Source: Pseudomonadota bacterium (GTDB taxonomy: Bacteria > Pseudomonadota > Gammaproteobacteria > Steroidobacterales > Steroidobacteraceae). From it: a DNA stretch of 64,000 nucleotides. The DNA lies in NCBI GenBank assembly GCA_021777555.1, contig JAJYDK010000001.1, positions 1 through 64,000 of the forward strand, written 5' to 3'. The translations under genes and the position numbers were made by a program. The first letter of the stretch is position 1, and every line of letters begins with the position of its first letter. This document shows, one piece after another, positions 18,887 to 27,610 of this stretch. The notes under the pieces are model-generated. The model saw only the letters and a program-made list of their open reading frames with translations, was not told the origin of the DNA and made no database searches.

Positions 18887-21769
18887 ATGTCCCGATCCGA
18901 TGCAGCGCCCGCCCGGGCGGTCGAGCCCGAGCCGATCCCCGCTCCGTCCACGGCGGCGACGACGATCGTGCGCGCGGAGCCGGGGTTCTCGCCCGAGACC
19001 GCGCAGCTGCACCCGCAGGTGAGAACCCTGCTCAAGGAAGTCCAGCTGCGCAGCGGCGGCGAGGCGCCCGAGCTCGGCATGCTGCTCTCGCTGGTGAGCG
19101 CCCAGTTCGAGGCCATGGACGCCGAGCGGCGCGGCATCGTGCAGTCGATGCGCCTGATGGCCGATGAGGCCGCGGAGCTCGCCTACCGCTCGCACGAGTC
19201 GGACCTGATCGAGCGCGTGGCGCAGGCCGAGCGCGAGGTGTTCGAGCAGTTGACCGGCAACGTGCCGCTCGCGGAGGTGCTGGCTTCGGTCACCCGGTTC
19301 ATCGAGTCGGTGGGCGTGGGCACGGTGTGCTCCATCTCGGTGCTGATCCCCGATGGCTCGAGGTTCGCATATCTCGTGGCCTCCAGGCTCCCCGAGCCGC
19401 TGCGCTCGGCGCTCGAGCACGCCCCGGCGGACATCCGCAGCGGCTCGTGCGCCGCGGCGGTGTACCTCGATCGCACGGTGCTGGTCGCGGACATCACCAA
19501 GGATCCGTTCTGGGAGCACCACCGGGAGCTTGCGGTCGGGGCCGGGCTCAATGCCGCGTGGTCGACTCCCATCAAGGGCGCCGACGGCAAGGTGCTCGGC
19601 TGTCTCGGGGTGTATCACCACACGGCGGGCCTCCCGGGCCAGCGCGAGACCCGGGTCATGGCGCGCGCGGCCCAGATCGCCGGCATCGCCATCTCCCGGC
19701 GCCTCGCCGAGGAGGCGCTGCGCGAGAGCGAGGCGAAGTTCCGGGGGCTTTTCGAGAGCATCGCCGAGGGGGTGTATCAGAGCGGCAGCGACGGGCGGCT
19801 GCGCTCGGTCAACCCGGCCTTCGTCGCGATCCTGGGCTACGAGAGCGCCGAGCAGCTCTATGCGCTTCGGGACGTGGCGCCGCTTTACTGGAATCCCGAT
19901 GACCGCGCGGAGTTCATCCGCCGCGTGGAGGAGGAGGGGGAGATCCGCAACGCCGAGTTCGTGCTGCGCCGGCGCGACGGCCAGCCGGTGGTGGTGTTGG
20001 AGAACGCCCGCGCGGTGCGCGATGGGACCGGGTGCATCGGCGGCTACGAGGGCACCATCGCCGACATCACCGAGCGCAAGCGCGCCGAGCAGGCGATATT
20101 CGCCGAGAAGGAGCGGGCGCAGGTGACCCTGCAGTCGATCGGCGATGCGGTGATCAGCACCGATGCCGACGGGCGGATCGAGTACATCAATCCGGTGGCC
20201 GAGAACCTCACCGCGTGGCGCCTGGAGGAGGCGCGCTGCCGGCCGATCGGCGAGGTGTTGACGCTCGTCGATGAAATCACGCGCGAGCCGATCGACAATC
20301 CGCTGCTGTGCGTGCTCGGCCGGGCCCGCAACAATGCCGCGAGCGAGCACGCCGTGCTCATCACCCGGGGCGGCCACGAGGTGGCCATCCAGGAGACCGC
20401 GGCGCCGATCTCGGACCGCCAGGGCAAGGTCATCGGCGCCGTGATGGTCTTTCACGATGTGACGCGGGAGCGGCGCCTGAAGCGTGCGCTCTCCTACCAG
20501 GCGAGCCACGATGCGCTCACCGGCCTCATCAACCGCCGCGAGTTCGACAACCGCCTGCAGACCGCCGTGCAGAGCGCGCAGCGGGGCGAGGCCGTGCACG
20601 CGCTGCTTTATATCGACCTCGACCAGTTCAAAGTCGTCAACGACACCTGCGGACACCAGGCGGGCGATCGGCTGCTGCGCGACATCACCGGACTGCTGCA
20701 GTCGCGCGTGCGCACCGCCGACACCATCGCGCGCCTCGGCGGGGATGAGTTCGGCATACTGCTCGAGAGCTGCACGCTCGAGCAGGCGACCCGCATCGCC
20801 GAGGGCGTGCGCCAGGGGATCCGCGACTTCCGCTTCACGTGGGGCTCGACCACGCTCTCGGTCGGCGCCAGCGTCGGGGTCGTGCAGATCAAGGCCGACA
20901 CCGAGAGCGTCGCGAACCTCATGAGCGCCGCGGACATCGCCTGCTACTCGGCGAAGGACGAGGGCCGCAACCGCATCCATCTCTACGAGGCCGATGGCAT
21001 CAGCCACCCGCGCCACCGCGAGATGCACTGGGTGGCGCGGGTGACGCGCGCCGCGGAGGAGAATCGCCTCGAGCTCTATTTCCAGCCGATCCACCCGCTC
21101 TCGAGCGTGGGCCGGACGGGCTTTCACGAGCTGCTCGTGCGCCTGCGCGATGACGACGGGCGGCTCGTGCCGCCGGGGGAGTTCATCCCCGCGGCCGAGC
21201 GCTACAACGTCATGTCGGTGATCGACCGCTGGGTGGTCCGGCGGGCGCTCGAGTTCCTCGCCGGCTGGCGCGAGAGCGGGCGCACCCTGCCGCTGCTCGC
21301 GGTCAATCTCTCGGGCACCTCGCTCAACGACCAGTCCTTCATCGACTTCGTCATGCAGCAGGTGGAGGAGTCGGAGCTCGCCGGTGCCCTGTGCTTCGAG
21401 ATCACCGAGACGGCCGCGGTCACCAACCTCTCGAACGTTGCCTTCGCCATGCGCGAGCTGAAGGCGCGCGGCTGCCGGTTCTCCCTCGATGACTTCGGGA
21501 CCGGGCTCTCCTCCTTCAGCTACCTGAAGACCTTGCCCGTGGACTTCGTGAAGATCGACGGGCAGTTCGTGCGGCGGCTCGCCGATGATCCCGTGGACCG
21601 CAGCATGGTCGAGGCGATCTGCAAGGTGGGGCACACGCTAGGCATCGCGACGGTGGCCGAATGCGTCGAGGCGCAAGCAGTGCTCGATGAGCTCGATCGC
21701 ATTGGCGTCGATTATGCCCAAGGGTTCTTTCTCGCCGTTCCAGAGCCCATCGAGCGCCTGAGGCCGTAG
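18887..21769 (+). CDS. GAF-PAS-PAS-GGDEF-EAL cyclic-di-GMP protein
   Basis: A soluble 960-residue signalling protein with no membrane span. Domains in order: an N-terminal helical region, GAF (about 105-270), PAS (about 285-400), a second PAS (about 405-530), GGDEF and EAL. The GGDEF site is intact (LGGDEFG, G618-F622) with an RTAD inhibitory I-site five residues before it. In the EAL domain the motif reads ELL (E748), and NLSG, EITE, DDFGTG, VKIDG and AECVE are all present. It may therefore both make and break c-di-GMP, with GAF and PAS domains setting the balance. It is monocistronic with its own 120-base upstream region. The 948-codon antisense ORF is a shadow. Confidence 0.93.
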   Translation: MSRSDAAPARAVEPEPIPAPSTAATTIVRAEPGFSPETAQLHPQVRTLLKEVQLRSGGEAPELGMLLSLVSAQFEAMDAERRGIVQSMRLMADEAAELAYRSHESDLIERVAQAEREVFEQLTGNVPLAEVLASVTRFIESVGVGTVCSISVLIPDGSRFAYLVASRLPEPLRSALEHAPADIRSGSCAAAVYLDRTVLVADITKDPFWEHHRELAVGAGLNAAWSTPIKGADGKVLGCLGVYHHTAGLPGQRETRVMARAAQIAGIAISRRLAEEALRESEAKFRGLFESIAEGVYQSGSDGRLRSVNPAFVAILGYESAEQLYALRDVAPLYWNPDDRAEFIRRVEEEGEIRNAEFVLRRRDGQPVVVLENARAVRDGTGCIGGYEGTIADITERKRAEQAIFAEKERAQVTLQSIGDAVISTDADGRIEYINPVAENLTAWRLEEARCRPIGEVLTLVDEITREPIDNPLLCVLGRARNNAASEHAVLITRGGHEVAIQETAAPISDRQGKVIGAVMVFHDVTRERRLKRALSYQASHDALTGLINRREFDNRLQTAVQSAQRGEAVHALLYIDLDQFKVVNDTCGHQAGDRLLRDITGLLQSRVRTADTIARLGGDEFGILLESCTLEQATRIAEGVRQGIRDFRFTWGSTTLSVGASVGVVQIKADTESVANLMSAADIACYSAKDEGRNRIHLYEADGISHPRHREMHWVARVTRAAEENRLELYFQPIHPLSSVGRTGFHELLVRLRDDDGRLVPPGEFIPAAERYNVMSVIDRWVVRRALEFLAGWRESGRTLPLLAVNLSGTSLNDQSFIDFVMQQVEESELAGALCFEITETAAVTNLSNVAFAMRELKARGCRFSLDDFGTGLSSFSYLKTLPVDFVKIDGQFVRRLADDPVDRSMVEAICKVGHTLGIATVAECVEAQAVLDELDRIGVDYAQGFFLAVPEPIERLRP

Positions 21770-22184
21770 CGGCGCGCACGCGCGCCACACCGCATCCCTG
21801 GCGGGCCGTCCGTTGCTGATGAAAGCGCTCCCGGTTGCGCGGGCAGATGCGGACACGTCTTACGCCTTGCTCGAGCTCAAACTGCATCGGCGTGTTCCTC
21901 TTGTCGGGGTTGGCCGCATGGGCTTTGAGCAGAGGGTCAGCAAGAGGCGTGCCGGAGCGTAAAATCCTCAATGTATTCAACACAGTGTGGCGATTTCATC
22001 TCCCGGTGAAGACATAATATGTAAGAAAGGCCGACAGCCGGAGGGGGTTCTCGGGGACGGCCCGGGGTGCGCGCAATCCGGCCTGGCGGCGGTTGCGCCG
22101 CAGTGGATGCCGGGGGGTCCCCGAGCAGGCGGGCGCCGTCCGGGCGGACACTGGGTTTGACAGAAGGCCTGACCGGATCGCACC
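21770..22184. other. 415-base intergenic region
   Basis: No supported gene. Short ORFs on both strands lack motifs. An AT-richer patch around 21960-22020 (TAAAATCCTCAATGTATTCAACAC and GACATAATATG) probably contains the promoter for the TetR gene downstream. Confidence 0.45.
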
Positions 22185-22883
22185 ATGCCGGGAGTGACGA
22201 ACGAACGACCGTCAGGGCCCCCGATGTTCCAAGCCCCCACGCGGCGCCTCGCGGCCACGGATGCCACGCTTCTGCCCGCGCACCGGCCGCCCGGGACGCG
22301 CGGGGAGATTCTCGCGGCGGCCCTGAAACTCTTCGCCGAGCGCGGCTACGCCGGCGCCTCCATCCGCGAGCTCGCCGATGCGGTCGGCATCCAGCCGGCC
22401 TCGCTCTACGCGCATTACCCCTCCAAGGAGCACGTGCTCGCCGAGCTCTGCCGCATCGGTCACGAGGAGCAGCTGCGCAGCATCCGCGAGGCGCTCGAGG
22501 GGTGCGGCGAGGATCCGCGGGAGCAGGTGGCCGCCTACGTGCGCGGTCACGTTGCCATGCACACCTCATTCCCGATGCTCGCGGTGGTCGCCAACGGCGA
22601 GCTGCATGCGCTGTCCGCGAAGCTCGGAGGCGAGAGCGCCGCGGTGCGCCAACAGTCCGTTCAAACACTGAAGGACATCGTGCAGCGCGGTCTCGATCAG
22701 GGCGTGTTCGAGGTGCCCAACGTGTGGCTCGCGGTGGCGGCGATCGGCGGCATGGGACTGCGCGTGGCGTACTGGTACACGCCCGAGCACGAGCTCGGCG
22801 CGCAGTACATCGCCGAGGTCTACGCCGAGTATGCGCTGCGCATCCTGGGCGCTGCGGCCCCGGGAGCGCTTCGGCGGCGCTGA
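22185..22883 (+). CDS. TetR/AcrR family transcriptional regulator
   Basis: A one-component repressor of up to 232 residues. The DNA-binding region TRGEILAAALKLFAERGYAGASIRELADAVGIQPASLYAHYPSKEHV, quoted here by its ends only, is a textbook TetR helix-turn-helix starting near residue 38. The C-terminal ligand domain is not assignable. The start is uncertain: ATG at 22185 was kept, ATG at 22224 is also possible. It precedes the sugar transporter on the same strand, and a perfect 16-bp palindrome lies 18 bases after its stop, so it may control that transporter or itself. Confidence 0.85.
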   Translation: MPGVTNERPSGPPMFQAPTRRLAATDATLLPAHRPPGTRGEILAAALKLFAERGYAGASIRELADAVGIQPASLYAHYPSKEHVLAELCRIGHEEQLRSIREALEGCGEDPREQVAAYVRGHVAMHTSFPMLAVVANGELHALSAKLGGESAAVRQQSVQTLKDIVQRGLDQGVFEVPNVWLAVAAIGGMGLRVAYWYTPEHELGAQYIAEVYAEYALRILGAAAPGALRRR

Positions 22884-22900
22884 GGCTCGGGCGACGCGCA

Positions 22901-22916
22901 ACGCATACGTATGCGT
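22901..22916. promoter_or_regulatory. 16-bp perfect palindrome, candidate operator
   Basis: ACGCATACGTATGCGT is self-complementary over all 16 bases. It lies between the TetR gene and the sugar transporter, in the position expected for an operator of a dimeric repressor. Binding is inferred, not shown. Confidence 0.5.
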
Positions 22917-23085
22917 CGGCCAGGGCCCCGCAAATCATCACACTTTTGGGCATGAACCCGGCATACTCGGCCCCCGCCAGCCCGATCAGCACGCTCGAGC
23001 CCTCTAGGGCCCGACGGCGGCTGCGCGCCGAGCGCTTGGGGCGCACGGGCTATCGATGGGGTCCAGTGAGCGGGGGAATCTTCTG

Positions 23086-24540
23086 ATGAATAAAGGCAAT
23101 GCGGGCCTGGTGGTCGTCCTCACCTTCGTGGCGACCTTGGGCGGGCTGCTGTTCGGCTACGACACGGCGGTGATTTCCGGGGCGGTGGGGGCGATCGATC
23201 ACTACTTCATCGATCCGCAGCACCTCTCGCAGACGCTCGCGAGCAGCCTTTCCGGCTGGACCATCTCGAGCGCGCTCCTCGGGTGCGTGCTCGGCTCCGC
23301 GGCCGCCGGCTGGCTCTCGATCCGGCTCGGGCGCAAGGGCGGCCTCATCGTCGCGGCGCTCATGTTCCTCCTGGGCTCGATCGGCTCGGCGGTGCCCGAG
23401 TTCGGGCTCGGGGTGATCGGTCAGATGGGCCCGGCGGCGCTCACGCCCTTCATCTGCTACCGCATCCTCGGCGGCATGGGCGTGGGCATCGCCTCGATGA
23501 TCTCCCCGCTCTACATCGCCGAGATCGCCCCGAGCGAGATCCGCGGGCGGCTCATCTCCTTCAACCAGCTCGCCATCGTGGTCGGGATCCTGCTGGTGTA
23601 CTTCGTCAACTGGTTCATCCAGTCCCTCGGCACCCCGGCCTGGTATCTCTCGAGCGCGTGGCGGCTGATGCTCGCTTCCGAGGCGGTGCCGGCGCTGCTG
23701 TTCCTGACGCTCCTCATGTTCGTGCCCGACACGCCGCGCTGGTTCGTCATGCGCGGGCGCAACGAGGAGGCGCTCAAGCAGCTGACCCGGGTGAACGGCG
23801 AGGCCGCCGCGCGCGGGATCCTCGCCGACATCGAGCGCACGCTCAAGGTGCGGAGCGAGCACCTGTTCGCCTTCGGGATGCCGGTGCTCGCCATCGGCAT
23901 CCTGCTCTCGGTGTTCCAGCAGCTGGTGGGCATCAACGCGGTGCTCTACTACGCGCCCCTCATGTTCCAGAACATGGGTGCCTCCACCAACTCGGCGTTC
24001 CTGCAGACCGTGGTGGTGGGCGCGGCCAACCTGGTGTTCACCTTCGTGGCCATCGCGACGGTCGACCGCCTCGGGCGCAAGCCGCTGCTCGTCGTCGGCT
24101 CGGTGTTGATGGCGGTGGCGATGTTCGCCCTCGGCGTGCTCTTCAGTGCCAAGGCCGTGGGATTCGGGGCGCTGGTCGCGGTGGTCGCCTATATCGCGGG
24201 CTTCGCCCTCTCCTGGGGCCCGGTGGTGTGGGTGCTGCTCGCGGAGATGTTCCCCAACTCGATCAAGGGCAAGGCCATGGCGATCGCCGTGGCGGCGCAG
24301 TGGGTCGCGAACCTGTTCGTCTCCTGGTCGTTCAAGGTGATGGACGGGAGTCCGTGGCTCAACATGCATTTCAACCACGGGTTCGCCTACTGGATCTACG
24401 GGACGATGAGCGTGTTGTCGGCGATCTTCGTGCTGCGCTACGTGCCCGAGACCAAGGGCCGCACGCTGGAGTCGATCCAGGAGCTGTGGCACAAGCATCG
24501 CAAGGACGCCGCTCTCGCCTCCGTTCAAGCCGCCGAATAA
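23086..24540 (+). CDS. MFS sugar/H+ symporter, XylE/GalP-like
   Basis: A 484-residue major facilitator of the sugar porter family with about 12 membrane helices. It shows LLFGYDTAVISGAVGAI in the first helix, SIRLGRKGG as the RxGRR-type loop, RILGGMGVGIASMISPLYIAE, VFQQLVGINAVLYYAP in helix 7, VDRLGRKPLL and VPETKGRTLE near the end, the family's PETKG signature. It would import xylose, glucose or a related sugar with protons. The inserted segment FGLGVIGQMGPAALTP between helices 3 and 4 is typical of XylE-like bacterial members. ATG at 23086, with GGGG nearby, is preferred to the one at 23056. Confidence 0.9.
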   Translation: MNKGNAGLVVVLTFVATLGGLLFGYDTAVISGAVGAIDHYFIDPQHLSQTLASSLSGWTISSALLGCVLGSAAAGWLSIRLGRKGGLIVAALMFLLGSIGSAVPEFGLGVIGQMGPAALTPFICYRILGGMGVGIASMISPLYIAEIAPSEIRGRLISFNQLAIVVGILLVYFVNWFIQSLGTPAWYLSSAWRLMLASEAVPALLFLTLLMFVPDTPRWFVMRGRNEEALKQLTRVNGEAAARGILADIERTLKVRSEHLFAFGMPVLAIGILLSVFQQLVGINAVLYYAPLMFQNMGASTNSAFLQTVVVGAANLVFTFVAIATVDRLGRKPLLVVGSVLMAVAMFALGVLFSAKAVGFGALVAVVAYIAGFALSWGPVVWVLLAEMFPNSIKGKAMAIAVAAQWVANLFVSWSFKVMDGSPWLNMHFNHGFAYWIYGTMSVLSAIFVLRYVPETKGRTLESIQELWHKHRKDAALASVQAAE

Positions 24541-24638
24541 CCCCCCACGAGAGGCGCCGGGGCGCGTCGGCGCGCTCCGGCGTGTTTGGCCGGCCGGCGA
24601 CCGGCCCCGCCAGGGTGTTGATCGAGAAATGAAATCCC

Positions 24639-24679
24639 CGTTGCCCTCGGGCAACGCGGGCGGGGCGGTCAGGACCGCC
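24639..24679. terminator. two adjacent hairpins after the sugar symporter
   Basis: CGTTGCCC-TC-GGGCAACG (24639-24656) and GGCGGTC-AG-GACCGCC (24664-24679) are perfect stems in series, about 100 bases after the symporter stop and 70-100 before the next gene. They could terminate the first transcript or form a structured leader for the second. No T-run follows either. Confidence 0.35.
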
Positions 24680-24746
24680 ATCCCCCACCCGCGGCGCCGG
24701 GAGTATAGTGGCCGCCCGGCGATGAGTCATTTTGGGGGTAACAGCC

Positions 24747-25346
24747 ATGACTTTGAAGCTCAACAGCACCGAAAACCGCTGTGTCAGCACATCGACCGTC
24801 GGCTACATGTGCCTGGCCCTGACGATCTGGATGATCTCGATGACCAATGCCGGCTGGTATGTGAGCGTCTACCCGCACTTCGCCGCGATGATCATGCCCA
24901 TGGCGGTGGTGCTCGGGGTGATGGGCATCCTCTCGCACCTGCGCGCGCGAAGCCTGGATGCCGTCGTGTTCTTCGGCGGGGCGATCCTCTTCTGGAGCGC
25001 GCACGCGGCGGCCGTTGCGGCGGCGGGCCCGTCGACGATGGAGCCCATGAGTTATGCGGGGTGGTTCTTCGCCATCTGGGCGGCGTTCTTCGGCTACGTC
25101 TGGGTGGGGTCGTTTCACACCACGCTGCCGCGCCAGCTGTTCGTGCTCGGCCTCGCGCTCTCGCTCCTCGCGATGGCGCTCACCGACTGGACGGGGATGC
25201 CGTTCTGGCGCTACATCGGCGGCTATATCGGGTTGATCAGCGCGCTGCTCGCCGGGTTCGTCTCGGCCAGCGGCTTCATCGCCTTCGGCGGTGAGGCGCA
25301 CAGCCCGAACGATGAGCACCTCGGGCAGGCGCATCCGGCGGGCTGA
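24747..25346 (+). CDS. GPR1/FUN34/YaaH (SatP-like) acetate channel family protein
   Basis: A 199-residue protein with six hydrophobic segments. TIWMISMTNAGWYVS near the N-terminus and RYIGGYIGLISALLAGFVSASGF near the C-terminus match the first and last helices of the acetate uptake family. The family signature NPAPLG that normally opens helix 1 is not present (the sequence reads STVGYMC), so substrate may differ from acetate or succinate. ATG at 24747 follows a GGGGGTAA site; the tracked start at 24732 is less likely. It follows the sugar symporter but with a 206-base gap containing hairpins. Confidence 0.75.
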   Translation: MTLKLNSTENRCVSTSTVGYMCLALTIWMISMTNAGWYVSVYPHFAAMIMPMAVVLGVMGILSHLRARSLDAVVFFGGAILFWSAHAAAVAAAGPSTMEPMSYAGWFFAIWAAFFGYVWVGSFHTTLPRQLFVLGLALSLLAMALTDWTGMPFWRYIGGYIGLISALLAGFVSASGFIAFGGEAHSPNDEHLGQAHPAG

Positions 25347-25415
25347 GCCTCGGGTCATTGCGGGCGGGGGGAGCCGGGCGGGCGCGCCCGCCCGAGAGGC
25401 CGGTGGCGGGCCTGC

Positions 25416-26174
25416 CTAGCTGCGCTTCTTCGCCTGCATGCGCCGGGTGAGATCGATGCGGTCGACGCCGATGTCGATCACCTGACGCATCGCCTCGGAG
25501 GCGGCCTGCTCGTCGCCCGCCTCGATGGCATCGACGATGGCCGAGTGCGCGGCCACCGTCCGATCCTGGTCGATCGGATCGTCGACCGGGGAGCTGTAGA
25601 TGAAGGAGGCCACGAGCGCGGTCTCGATGACGCCCGCCACGGAACGCAACATCGGGTTGCCGGTGGCGGCGCCCACCACCAGGTGGAAATCGAGATCCGC
25701 CTCGGCGAAGGTCTGCCGGGTGTGACCGCCGCGGCTCATCTCCCGCAGACACTCGCGCATGCGCGCGATGTCCTGCGGGGCTCGCCGCTGGGCGGCGAGC
25801 CCCGCCGCCAAGGGCTCGAGCGCCCGGCGGACCTCGACCAGGCTGTACATGAACTCGTCATCGAAGCCGAGGCGCACCCGCCACGCGAGCACATCGGCGT
25901 CGAAGTAGTTCCAGTACATGTGATCGCGCACCTTGGTGCCGACCCGGGTCTTGGAGACCACGAATCCCTTGGCCGCGAGGGTCTTCATGACTTCGCGGAT
26001 CACGGTGCGTGAGACGTGGAAGCGCCCGAGGAGCTCGGGCTCCGGCGGCATGTTGGTTCCGGGGGGGTATATCCCCTTCAGCAGCTCCATGCCGAGCAGC
26101 GTGGCGATCTGGTCGTGGCTGGATTTCGCCCGTTCGAGAACGAGGCGGCTCAGGCGCGGGAGCGGGGTCGGCAT
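25416..26174 (-). CDS. GntR/FadR (FCD) family transcriptional regulator
   Basis: A 252-residue regulator. The winged helix has LLGMELLKGIYPPGTNMPPEPELLGRF with the recognition helix VSRTVIREVMKTLAAKG, and VVSKTRVGTKVRD is the wing. The C-terminal FCD domain is all-helical with metal-binding histidines likely in the DLDFHLVVG block. The RVGT...WNYFDADVLAW stretch resembles the DgoR-like branch that controls sugar-acid catabolism. It is divergent from the crotonase gene over 53 bases, so it may regulate that gene as well as itself. Effector unknown. Confidence 0.88.
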   Translation of the reverse strand: MPTPLPRLSRLVLERAKSSHDQIATLLGMELLKGIYPPGTNMPPEPELLGRFHVSRTVIREVMKTLAAKGFVVSKTRVGTKVRDHMYWNYFDADVLAWRVRLGFDDEFMYSLVEVRRALEPLAAGLAAQRRAPQDIARMRECLREMSRGGHTRQTFAEADLDFHLVVGAATGNPMLRSVAGVIETALVASFIYSSPVDDPIDQDRTVAAHSAIVDAIEAGDEQAASEAMRQVIDIGVDRIDLTRRMQAKKRS

Positions 26175-26182
26175 GGGTGGAC

Positions 26183-26188
26183 TATAAT
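26183..26188 (+). promoter_or_regulatory. candidate -10 element for the crotonase gene
   Basis: TATAAT lies 40 bases before the crotonase ATG, inside an AT-rich patch of otherwise GC-rich DNA and only 9 bases from the divergent GntR start. No good -35 hexamer is seen, so activator or repressor control by the GntR protein is plausible. Confidence 0.35.
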
Positions 26189-26227
26189 ACTACTGTAAAT
26201 GGGTACAAGCCGCCGGAGCGGGAAATC

Positions 26228-26983
26228 ATGACCGAGCAGGTGATCGTGACATGCCAGGACGCGGTGTGCGAGGTGCGCCTCAACCGGCCCGAGAAGCGCA
26301 ATGCGTTGACGTTGGATATGTACCGCGCCCTGACGGAGGCGGTCGATGCGGCCGAGGCGGACGAGGCGGTGCGGGTCATTCTCCTGAGCGGCGAGGGTGC
26401 CTGTTTCACCGCCGGCAACGATCTGAAGGACTTCCTCGCCGGCCCCCCGATCGACGATCCCGCACATCCCACGGGGCGCTTCGTGCGCCGGCTGGCGACG
26501 ATGAGCAAGGTCGTGGTCGCGGCGGTCCACGGCTCCACGGTGGGTCTCGGCGTCACACTCCTCCTGCACTGCGACCTCGTCGTCGCGGCGGCGGGCAGCA
26601 CGAGACTCATCACCCCGTTCGTGCAGCTCGGGCTCGTCCCGGAGGCGGCCAGCACCCTGCTGCTGCCGGCCCTTATGGGTCATCAGCGCGCCGCCGAGAT
26701 GCTGCTGCTTGGCGCGCCCCTGGATGCGGAGGCGGCGAGGCAGTGCGGCCTCGTCAATCGCGTGGTGGACGATGAGGGACTGATGGAGGAGGCGAGGGCG
26801 CTCGCCAAGGCCGTGGCCAGCCAGCCGGCCGAGGCGGTGCGCGCCACCAAGCGCCTGATGCGCCATGCGCGCACTCACGATGTGGCCGGGAGGATGGACG
26901 AGGAGTTGCGGGAGTTCACGCTGCGCCTGAAGTCCGAGGAATTCTCCGCCGCGGCGCAGGCGTTTTTCGCCAAGCGCCGCTAG
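26228..26983 (+). CDS. enoyl-CoA hydratase/isomerase (crotonase family)
   Basis: Starting at the ATG at 26228 (site GGAGCGGG), this is a 251-residue crotonase-fold enzyme. It has VRLNRPEKRNALTLDMY, the oxyanion-hole segment GACFTAGNDLKDF, AVHGSTVGLGVTLLLHCDLVVAA and FVQLGLVPEAASTLLLP. The first catalytic Glu of true hydratases is replaced here (GVTLLL rather than G-C-E-L), while an acidic residue remains in VPEAAS, so isomerase or another acyl-CoA reaction is possible. The 73-codon extension in the ORF track overlaps the GntR gene and is rejected. Role inferred: a step of fatty-acid or related acyl-CoA breakdown in the cytosol. Confidence 0.87.
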   Translation: MTEQVIVTCQDAVCEVRLNRPEKRNALTLDMYRALTEAVDAAEADEAVRVILLSGEGACFTAGNDLKDFLAGPPIDDPAHPTGRFVRRLATMSKVVVAAVHGSTVGLGVTLLLHCDLVVAAAGSTRLITPFVQLGLVPEAASTLLLPALMGHQRAAEMLLLGAPLDAEAARQCGLVNRVVDDEGLMEEARALAKAVASQPAEAVRATKRLMRHARTHDVAGRMDEELREFTLRLKSEEFSAAAQAFFAKRR

Positions 26984-27016
26984 CCCCACAGTGCGCGCGG
27001 GGGCGGGGTTTTCCAC

Positions 27017-27397
27017 TCAGCCCATCACGCCCTTCACCGTGGCAAGACCCGCGAAGGTCGCCAGCAGCGAGGCGCCGACGTGGACCACCACCTCCGTGAA
27101 GCCCCAGCCCGCCTGGCCGCGCTCGATCGCGCTCACCACCTCGGCCGAGAAGGTGGAGAACGTGGTGAGCCCGCCGCAGAAGCCGGTGATCACCAGCAGC
27201 CGCCATTCGGGCGGCAGGGCGGGGTTGCGCGCGAAGAAGGCGATCGCCACCCCGATCACGTAGCCGCCAATGAGATTGGCCGCCAGCGTCCCGGGCGGCA
27301 GCGAGGGGAAGAGTCCGTTCAGCCGATTGCCCAGCCACCAGCGCAGCAGCGCCCCGAGCGCCGCCCCGAGCCCGATGACCACGATCGACTTCCACAT
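27017..27397 (-). CDS. crcB: CrcB/Fluc fluoride ion channel
   Basis: A 126-residue protein with four hydrophobic helices. It shows [31 protein letters not shown] (conserved Asn in helix 2) and [16 protein letters not shown], the hallmark motif of the Fluc/CrcB channel. It works as a dual-topology dimer in the inner membrane to expel fluoride. The tracked ORF has 59 extra residues with no family match; ATG at 27397 is chosen, although the site before it (GGGGAG, nine bases upstream) is ordinary. No fluoride riboswitch could be recognised upstream. Confidence 0.92.
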   Translation of the reverse strand: MWKSIVVIGLGAALGALLRWWLGNRLNGLFPSLPPGTLAANLIGGYVIGVAIAFFARNPALPPEWRLLVITGFCGGLTTFSTFSAEVVSAIERGQAGWGFTEVVVHVGASLLATFAGLATVKGVMG

Positions 27398-27610
27398 GTG
27401 AAAGGCTCCCCTCGGCCCCGTCCGGGGCCGTCCATCGCAAAAGGGCAATGATCGGGCGATCCGCGCAGTCGTGGCAAGCTCTTCGTGCGCAGCGTGCGCC
27501 CAACGCTTTCGGTGGCGCGTTCCGGGGGGGCAAACGGCTCGAGCCGGGGTCGCTCGCGTCCGTGCTCGCGCCATCGGAGATTGCGCGAGGGTGTCTGCGC
27601 TGCGGCCCGG

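Noticed and set aside
18788-21634. 948-codon antisense ORF opposite the GGDEF/EAL gene
   Set aside because: It is a by-product of high GC in third codon positions; its composition (very rich in Arg, His, Leu, Glu) and lack of motifs mark it as a shadow. The sense gene has clear domains.
21516-21983. 155-codon minus-strand ORF at the end of the first GGDEF/EAL gene
   Set aside because: No motif, and much of it overlaps the EAL domain coding sequence.
24732-24746. earlier ATG for the SatP-like gene
   Set aside because: The later ATG has a better placed GGGGG tract and opens the helix-rich protein without an odd leader.
27398-27480. fluoride riboswitch upstream of crcB
   Set aside because: The region has GCGATGG-like fragments but lacks the conserved CTGATG pairing and pseudoknot pattern I would need.
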